Shown here piece by piece: positions 1 through 5,210 of a stretch of DNA of 5,210 bases. Source of the stretch: an uncultured Acidimicrobiaceae bacterium (GTDB lineage: Bacteria > Actinomycetota > Acidimicrobiia > Spongiisociales > UBA5794). A program made the position numbers and the translations under genes. Below the pieces are notes generated by a model. It saw nothing but the letters and a program-made list of their open reading frames with translations, did no database searches and was not told the DNA's origin. Location: contig CAMYJM010000219.1 of the NCBI GenBank assembly GCA_947258635.1, positions 1 through 5,210 on the forward strand, in the 5' to 3' direction. The stretch's first letter is position 1; each line of letters begins with the position of its first letter.

Positions 1-839
<839 letters not shown>

Positions 840-842
840 ATC

Positions 843-2501
843 ATGCCGACCGAGTTCTACAGCAAGCACCGGGAGACGCTGAAGAAGGCCCGCGAGGTGA
901 TCGCCAGCCGCCAGTTCTGGAGCCCGTATCCCGAAAGTCCCCGAGCGTACGGCGAAGCCGCCCCGAGTGAGGGTGAGGCCGCCTTCGAGGCCCGCCTCGG
1001 CAAGCGTCTCGCCCTCGACCAGGCCGCCGACTCGTGGTCGGCCGGGGGTGAGACTTCTGCATATGGTCGTGCGCTCGGTGTGACCTACCCGGTTGTCTCC
1101 GTCGATGCGCTGCTGGCGGCAGCCGAGGCCGCCACTGAGGACTGGGGCAAGGCGCCGATCAAGGAGCGCACAGGAGTTTGCCTCGAGATTCTCGACCGGC
1201 TCGCCCACAACTCCTTCGAGATGGCCCATGCCGTGATGCAGACCACCGGGCAGTCGTTCCTCATGGCTTTCCAGGCTGGAGGCCCGCACGCGCTCGACCG
1301 GGGCCTCGAAGCCGTCACAAACGCCCATGAGGCCCTGACTGCGCTGCCCAAGCGCATGCGATGGGAGAAGCCCCAGGGCACGCGAGGTCCGCTCGTGGTC
1401 AACAAGACTTGGCGGGTGCGCCCCGCCGGGATCGCCGTGACGCTCGGCGTTTCCACATTCCCGACCTGGAACGGCTATCCGGGCATCTTCGCCAGCCTGG
1501 TGACGGGAAACCCGGTCATCGTCAAGCCGCATCCGGCGACGATCATGCCATTGGGGCTCCTTGTGGAAACGGGGCGCGCCGTGCTTGCGGACGCGGGATT
1601 CGACCCCAACACCCTGCAACTGGCCGTCGACACCCCCGACGCCCCGATCGCCAAGGATCTCGTGATGGATCGCAGGGTCAACCTCGTCGATTACACCGGG
1701 GGCTCGGCTTTCGGAGACTGGCTCGAGGAGAACGTCACCCACGCTGAGGTTTTCACTGAGAAGTCCGGGGTGAACTCGGTCATCATCGACTCCGCCGAGG
1801 ATCTCAAGGCTGTCTTCCGCAACCTGTCCGTCTCGATGACGATGTACGGCGGCCAGATGTGCACCACGCCGCAGAACGTGTACATCCCCCGGACCGGGAT
1901 CGACGTTGGCGGAGAGCACGCTGACTATGACGCCGTCGTGGCCGGCCTCGCCGGTGCCATCGAAGGGCTGCTGGCCGACGACGATCGGGCCAGCGACATC
2001 CTCGGCGCCATCAAGGCTGAAGCGTCGTTGGAACGGATCAACGCGGCAACGACAGGTCACGATGTCATCTTGGAGAGCCGGGAAGTCAAGAATGCGCAGT
2101 TCCCGGAGGCGGTGGTGCGCACTCCGGCGATCGTCGCCGTGGACGCTGCGGCCAAGGACGCCTATATGCGCGAGATGTTTGGGCCGGTCATCTACATCGT
2201 CGCGACCGAGTCGACAGAACAGTCCGTCGCGCTTGCCACGGAGTCGGCGCGGCGCCACGGTGCCCTCACCTGGCTGGTCTATGCGACGGATCGGAAGATG
2301 CAGGAGGCGGCCGAGGACGCCGCGGTGGAGGCCGGCGTGTCTGTGGCCTTCAACCTCACCGGCGGCCTCTTTGTGAACCAGTCGGCCGCATTCAGCGACT
2401 TTCACGCAACGGGGGCCAATCCCGCCGGGAACTCGTCGCTGACCGACCCGGCATTCATCGCCAAGCGATTCCGGATAGTCGGAGTCAGGAAACCGGCATG
2501 A
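843..2501 (+). CDS. paaN: PaaN-type aldehyde dehydrogenase of phenylacetate degradation
   Basis: This is a complete 552-residue NAD(P)-dependent aldehyde dehydrogenase-fold protein. Visible landmarks are the PTWNGYPG segment with Asn210, the cofactor-binding Lys228 in VIVKPHP, the TGGSAFG turn at 285-291, the presumed general base Glu306 in TEKSGVNS, the nucleophile Cys340 in GGQMC (codon 1860-1862), and EMFGPV at 444-449. Length and sequence style match the stand-alone PaaN family, about 550 residues, which has a longer N-terminus than ordinary aldehyde dehydrogenases. No MaoC-like hydratase domain follows, unlike the fused PaaZ of E. coli. By analogy with PaaZ chemistry it would oxidise 3-oxo-5,6-didehydrosuberyl-CoA semialdehyde, formed by hydrolytic opening of the oxepin-CoA ring, to the acid that PaaJ then cleaves. 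The ATG at 843 lies 3 bases after the thiolase stop and has a GAGGAAG site. The family call is strong; the exact substrate is inferred from family and neighbour. Confidence 0.87.
   Translation: MPTEFYSKHRETLKKAREVIASRQFWSPYPESPRAYGEAAPSEGEAAFEARLGKRLALDQAADSWSAGGETSAYGRALGVTYPVVSVDALLAAAEAATEDWGKAPIKERTGVCLEILDRLAHNSFEMAHAVMQTTGQSFLMAFQAGGPHALDRGLEAVTNAHEALTALPKRMRWEKPQGTRGPLVVNKTWRVRPAGIAVTLGVSTFPTWNGYPGIFASLVTGNPVIVKPHPATIMPLGLLVETGRAVLADAGFDPNTLQLAVDTPDAPIAKDLVMDRRVNLVDYTGGSAFGDWLEENVTHAEVFTEKSGVNSVIIDSAEDLKAVFRNLSVSMTMYGGQMCTTPQNVYIPRTGIDVGGEHADYDAVVAGLAGAIEGLLADDDRASDILGAIKAEASLERINAATTGHDVILESREVKNAQFPEAVVRTPAIVAVDAAAKDAYMREMFGPVIYIVATESTEQSVALATESARRHGALTWLVYATDRKMQEAAEDAAVEAGVSVAFNLTGGLFVNQSAAFSDFHATGANPAGNSSLTDPAFIAKRFRIVGVRKPA
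2487..2490 (+). promoter_or_regulatory. Possible ribosome binding site of the 28-codon frame
   Basis: AGGA within the context TCAGGAAA lies at the end of paaN, 7 bases before the ATG at 2498. The spacing is good for initiation, which is part of the case for the small frame being translated. A four-base match in purine-rich coding sequence can easily occur by chance. Confidence 0.3.
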
Positions 2502-2584
2502 ACACGAGATCACCTGAAATCGGAGGCCGCGAAACTCTAAGGTGGAGCGCGCTCGGGCTTTGGCTAACGGAGGTAGAGGAATGA
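2498..2584 (+). CDS. Possible 28-codon small ORF linking paaN and the ligase gene by ATGA overlaps
   Basis: The ATG at 2498-2500 overlaps the paaN stop (2499-2501) as ATGA. The frame stays open for 28 codons and stops at TGA 2582-2584, which overlaps the ligase start ATG (2581-2583) as a second ATGA. An AGGA at 2487-2490 is well placed for initiation. The predicted peptide begins MNTRSPEIGG, has a short hydrophobic middle (WSALGLWL) and ends acidic (TEVEE). I recognise no family. It spans the whole 79-base gap between the larger genes. It may be a translated leader that carries ribosomes from paaN to the ligase start, a small protein, or coincidence, because a frame of this length is often open by chance in high-GC DNA. 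Conservation in relatives would decide. Confidence 0.3.
   Translation: MNTRSPEIGGRETLRWSALGLWLTEVEE
2569..2574 (+). promoter_or_regulatory. Strong ribosome binding site fixing the ligase start
   Basis: GGAGGT lies 6 bases upstream of the ATG at 2581, a near-perfect Shine-Dalgarno match at good spacing. It decides the start at 2581 over the in-frame GTG at 2542, which has no usable site in front of it and would put this sequence inside the coding region. Confidence 0.85.
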
Positions 2585-4452
2585 CGGCGACTATCGATCA
2601 GCCGTCGCCGTCCGCGGCGGCACAGGGATATCCGACGGTGGCGTCCCGGGTCCGCGACTGGGCGGAGCGGACTCCCGAAGGTGTCGTGCTGCGCGAAAAG
2701 GACTACGGGATTTGGCAGGAGTGGACCTGGATCCAGCTGTGGGATGACGTTCTCAGCGCAGCCCACGCCCTGCTGGCACTTGACGTCACCGTAGGGGATG
2801 TTGTATCGATTCACTCCGAGGACCGACCGCAGTGGATAGTCCTCGATCTGGCAACCGTTGCGATACGCGGGATCACCACCGGCCTGTATCCGACCAATCC
2901 CACGGCTGAGGTCGAGTATCTCCTTAACGACTCCGGGGCCAAGATCCATCTCGCCGAAGACCAGGAGCAGGTCGATAAGGTGCTGGGTCTTCCCGCAGAG
3001 GCGTTCCCGAACCTCACGACCATCGTCTACGTGGAGCCGCGCGGGGTGCGTAGCTACTCAGATTCTCGACTCATGTACTGGGAAGATTTCATGCAGCTTG
3101 GCCGCGAGCATCGGGCGGCCAATCGGGGCTCCGTTGAGGCGTTGATGGCGGCGGCCGAGCCGGAAGACATCATGACGCTGGTGTATACCTCCGGCACGAC
3201 CGGGCCCCCCAAAGGGGCGATGCTGACCAACGCCAACGCGACGTTCGCCATCGACAAGATCATCAACAGCAAGGGCAGGATCGCGGGCGATTTGATGCCC
3301 AACCCGAACGATCAGATCCTGACCTACCTCCCGCTGTGCCACGTCGCCGAGCGTATCTTCTCACCGTGGACGATGGTCTCTAGCGGCTGTGTATTGAACT
3401 TCGCGGAAGCCATTGAAACGGTTCAGCTGAATCTGCGGGAGGTGCAGCCGACGCTGTTCTTCGCCGTACCACGGATCTGGGAGCGGATCCACGCCGGAAT
3501 TGTGATCAAGCTCTACGACGCGACCTGGATCAAGCGGCAGGTCGCCAAGTTCGGCCTCGGTCTGGCCAGCTACATCGGCAAGGCCCGGGTCGCCAACGGC
3601 GGCAATCACACCGTCATGAGCCGCCTCGCCTACCTCATTGGTAACCCTTTGTTCTTCCGGGCGCTCAAAGAGCGTGTCGGGTTGCGGCGGGCGCGGTGGA
3701 CGGCCTCGGGCGCCGCCGCCATCGCCCCCGAGGTGCTCGAGTTCTTCATGGGCCTCGGCATCCCGGTCTATGAGCTGTACGGAATGACGGAGAACGTTGC
3801 GGTGGCCACGACCAACTTCGACGGCCGGGTCAAGCTCGGCACGGTCGGCGAGCCCTATCCGGACATCGGATTCAGGCTCGACCCGGAGACCAACGAGATC
3901 CAGACGAAGCACCCGGGTGTCTTCAAGGGATACTGGAACAAGCCCGAGAAGACCGCCGAAACGTTTACCGAGGATGGTTGGCTCAAGACCGGCGACGTCG
4001 GGGAGTGGGTCGACGGCACTCATGTGAAGATCGTCGACCGGATGAAGGACATCATCATCACGTCGGGCGGCAAGAACATCTCGCCGTCCGAGATCGAGAA
4101 CTCGCTCAAGGCGTCGCCGTTCATCAAGGAGGCGATGGTCATCGGCGACGGCCGCAAGTTCGTTGCGGCGCTCATCGGTATCGAGCTGGACACCGTGGGG
4201 GACTGGGCGACGCGGCGCGGCATTCCCTTCACGACCTACCGCGACCTGGGGGAGAAGCCCGAAGTGCTCGAGCTGGTACAGAAGGTAGTCAACGAGACCA
4301 ATGAGAAGTTCGCCACTGTCGAGCAAATCAAGAAGTTCCGGATGATCCCCAAGGAACTGGACCACGAGGACGGCGAGCTGACTGCAACCCAGAAGCTGAA
4401 GCGATCCTCGATGATCGACATGTTCGGCGACCTGGTGGAGTCGATGTACTGA
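2581..4452 (+). CDS. Long-chain-type acyl-CoA synthetase (AMP-binding, ANL superfamily)
   Basis: This is a complete 623-residue acid:CoA ligase that would form an acyl-AMP and then an acyl-CoA in the cytoplasm. The adenylation motifs appear in order: the P-loop YTSGTTGPPKG at 202-212, the long-chain-synthetase block FAVPRIWERIHAG at 294-306, YELYGMTEN at 397-405, GWLKTGDVG at 466-474, the hinge DRMKDIIITSGGKNISPSEIE at 486-506 with Asp486, and a C-terminal TATQKLKR (601-608) whose Lys605 is the likely catalytic lysine. Length and these motifs match the FadD15/Faa1-like long-chain group and not PaaK phenylacetate-CoA ligase, which is about 430 residues. Members of this group are often found beside branched-chain amino-acid-type transporter genes, including in aromatic-degradation clusters, so the true substrate may not be a long fatty acid. 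The ATG at 2581 is set by GGAGGT at 2569-2574. The stop overlaps the next start as TGATG. Family assignment is firm; substrate is unknown. Confidence 0.9.
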   Translation: MTATIDQPSPSAAAQGYPTVASRVRDWAERTPEGVVLREKDYGIWQEWTWIQLWDDVLSAAHALLALDVTVGDVVSIHSEDRPQWIVLDLATVAIRGITTGLYPTNPTAEVEYLLNDSGAKIHLAEDQEQVDKVLGLPAEAFPNLTTIVYVEPRGVRSYSDSRLMYWEDFMQLGREHRAANRGSVEALMAAAEPEDIMTLVYTSGTTGPPKGAMLTNANATFAIDKIINSKGRIAGDLMPNPNDQILTYLPLCHVAERIFSPWTMVSSGCVLNFAEAIETVQLNLREVQPTLFFAVPRIWERIHAGIVIKLYDATWIKRQVAKFGLGLASYIGKARVANGGNHTVMSRLAYLIGNPLFFRALKERVGLRRARWTASGAAAIAPEVLEFFMGLGIPVYELYGMTENVAVATTNFDGRVKLGTVGEPYPDIGFRLDPETNEIQTKHPGVFKGYWNKPEKTAETFTEDGWLKTGDVGEWVDGTHVKIVDRMKDIIITSGGKNISPSEIENSLKASPFIKEAMVIGDGRKFVAALIGIELDTVGDWATRRGIPFTTYRDLGEKPEVLELVQKVVNETNEKFATVEQIKKFRMIPKELDHEDGELTATQKLKRSSMIDMFGDLVESMY

Positions 4453-5210
4453 TGCTCGGCTCGACGCTCGTTTTCGCGCAGGCGGCAAGCTCGTTTGACG
4501 TGTTCCTGACGAAGCTGATCGACGGTCTGGCCCTCGGATCGATCTACGCCATTCTGGCCCTCGGATTTGTCATCATCTTCAAGTCGACTCAGGTACTCAG
4601 CTTCGCCCATGGTGCGGTGGCCGCGGTCGGGGCTTATCTGGCGGCATACTTCGTGACGACGATCAACTGGCCGGGTCGGTTCTTCGAGTCGTGGCCGGCC
4701 ACCCTGACATTCATTATCTCGGCGCTCGTGGCGGTCGTGGTTGCGGCAATAGTGGGGATGGTCATCGAACGGCTATTCATCAGGCCGATGATCGGTGAGC
4801 CAATGTTTTCGATTGCGATGATCACGATTGGCATTGACATCATCTTGCGGACATTCGTTGGCGACCTGATCGGCCAGGGCGGCGTTCTCAGCGTCGGTAG
4901 CCCTTGGGGAATCCTCAGCCTGTCCAATTGGAGCGGGATCATCGTTCCTCACGTGTTCATCGCCGTCATCATCACCGCGATCGTCGTTGTCATCGCATTG
5001 ATTCTGTTCTTCCGGACTCGCATCGGAGTGGCCATGCGGGCGACGGCGTTCGACCAGGAGGCCGCGATGGCTCAGGGGATTTCCGCCGGCAGAATCTTCG
5101 CCCTGGCATGGGCGCTCGGAGCGGTACTGGCGGCAATCGGCGGGATCTTCTCGAGCATCTCGCCCCGAGGGTTCGGCGTTACCGGCGGCACAGCATTCTT
5201 CGCTCTCCGG
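4452..5210 (+). CDS. livH: Branched-chain amino-acid-type ABC transporter permease LivH, 3'-truncated by the window
   Basis: The frame starts at ATG 4452-4454, overlapping the ligase TGA by one base, and stays open to the window end, giving 253 residues against about 290-310 for the family. Roughly the last 40-50 residues are missing. It is an inner-membrane permease of the HAAT class. The family signature LGSIYAILALGFVIIFKS is at 28-45, followed by LSFAHGAVAAVGAY at 49-62. The cytoplasmic coupling-loop region MRATAFDQEAAMAQGIS is at 195-211, followed by the segment FALAWALGAVLAAIGGIF (216-233). Hydrophobic stretches near 24-43, 52-70, 85-107, 118-138, 163-187 and 216-234 fit multiple membrane passes. 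GGTGGAG at 4434-4440 may serve as ribosome binding site, and translation is probably coupled to the ligase. A LivM permease, two ATPases and a binding protein are expected downstream. The substrate could be a branched-chain amino acid or an aromatic or other organic acid; context suggests the ligase's acid substrate. Confidence 0.9.
   Translation, partial: MLGSTLVFAQAASSFDVFLTKLIDGLALGSIYAILALGFVIIFKSTQVLSFAHGAVAAVGAYLAAYFVTTINWPGRFFESWPATLTFIISALVAVVVAAIVGMVIERLFIRPMIGEPMFSIAMITIGIDIILRTFVGDLIGQGGVLSVGSPWGILSLSNWSGIIVPHVFIAVIITAIVVVIALILFFRTRIGVAMRATAFDQEAAMAQGISAGRIFALAWALGAVLAAIGGIFSSISPRGFGVTGGTAFFALR

Noticed and set aside
2545..2554. Perfect 10-base palindrome GAGCGCGCTC in the paaN-ligase gap, considered as terminator or operator
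   Set aside because: It has no loop of usable size and no following T run, so it is not an intrinsic terminator. A short GC palindrome is expected by chance in this composition, and no second copy was noticed nearby.
2542..2580. Upstream GTG extension of the ligase by 13 residues
   Set aside because: The extension would encode the GGAGGT ribosome binding site, and the GTG lacks a well-spaced site of its own. The ATG at 2581 is the better start.
2502..2580. Internal promoter before the ligase gene
   Set aside because: No convincing pair of -35 and -10 elements is visible. TTGGCT at 2560-2565 has no suitable -10 partner at the right distance before the start.
3361..4488. A 375-codon open frame on the minus strand opposite the ligase gene
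   Set aside because: It lies antisense to a fully motif-supported ligase, and its translation is rich in Asp, Arg, Leu, Val and His without domain motifs. This is typical of a mirror frame in high-GC coding DNA.
4452..4490. Signal-peptide-like start of LivH (hydrophobic residues followed by FAQAASS)
   Set aside because: The stretch is too short and lacks a basic N-region. LivH permeases are inserted by their first membrane segment, here beginning near residue 24, so a slightly longer N-terminus is the simpler reading.

Overview
The window is a gene-dense, high-GC bacterial segment with every gene on the + strand. The sequence does not identify the organism. High G+C, G/C-ending codons and a PaaN-type aldehyde dehydrogenase next to a long-chain-type acyl-CoA ligase and a LivH permease would fit an actinobacterium-like genome, but this is a weak inference. 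There are no mobile elements, RNA genes, CRISPR arrays, strong promoters or terminators. No gene-free stretch is longer than 79 bases.

Layout: (1) 1-839 is the 3' two thirds of a thiolase of the 3-oxoadipyl-CoA type (PaaJ/PcaF). (2) 843-2501 is a complete stand-alone aldehyde dehydrogenase of the phenylacetate-degradation PaaN type, starting 3 bases after the thiolase stop. (3) 2498-2584 is a possible 28-codon reading frame. It fills the only intergenic gap and overlaps both neighbours by ATGA. (4) 2581-4452 is a complete 623-residue long-chain-type acyl-CoA synthetase (AMP-binding) with a strong ribosome binding site. (5) 4452-5210 is a LivH-type branched-chain amino-acid ABC transporter permease that overlaps the ligase stop as TGATG and runs off the window end.

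The tight spacing suggests one polycistronic unit. Known pathway chemistry places PaaN and PaaJ at consecutive steps of aerobic phenylacetyl-CoA degradation: the ring-opened semialdehyde-CoA is oxidised, then cleaved by thiolysis. The ligase and permease look like the start of an uptake-and-activation module for an organic acid, with further liv genes expected beyond position 5210. The assignment to phenylacetate, rather than another aromatic or acyl substrate, rests on the two catabolic enzymes. The substrates of the ligase and transporter cannot be read from the sequence. I see no clear evidence of a wholly new system. The most unusual local feature is the double-ATGA small frame between paaN and the ligase gene.
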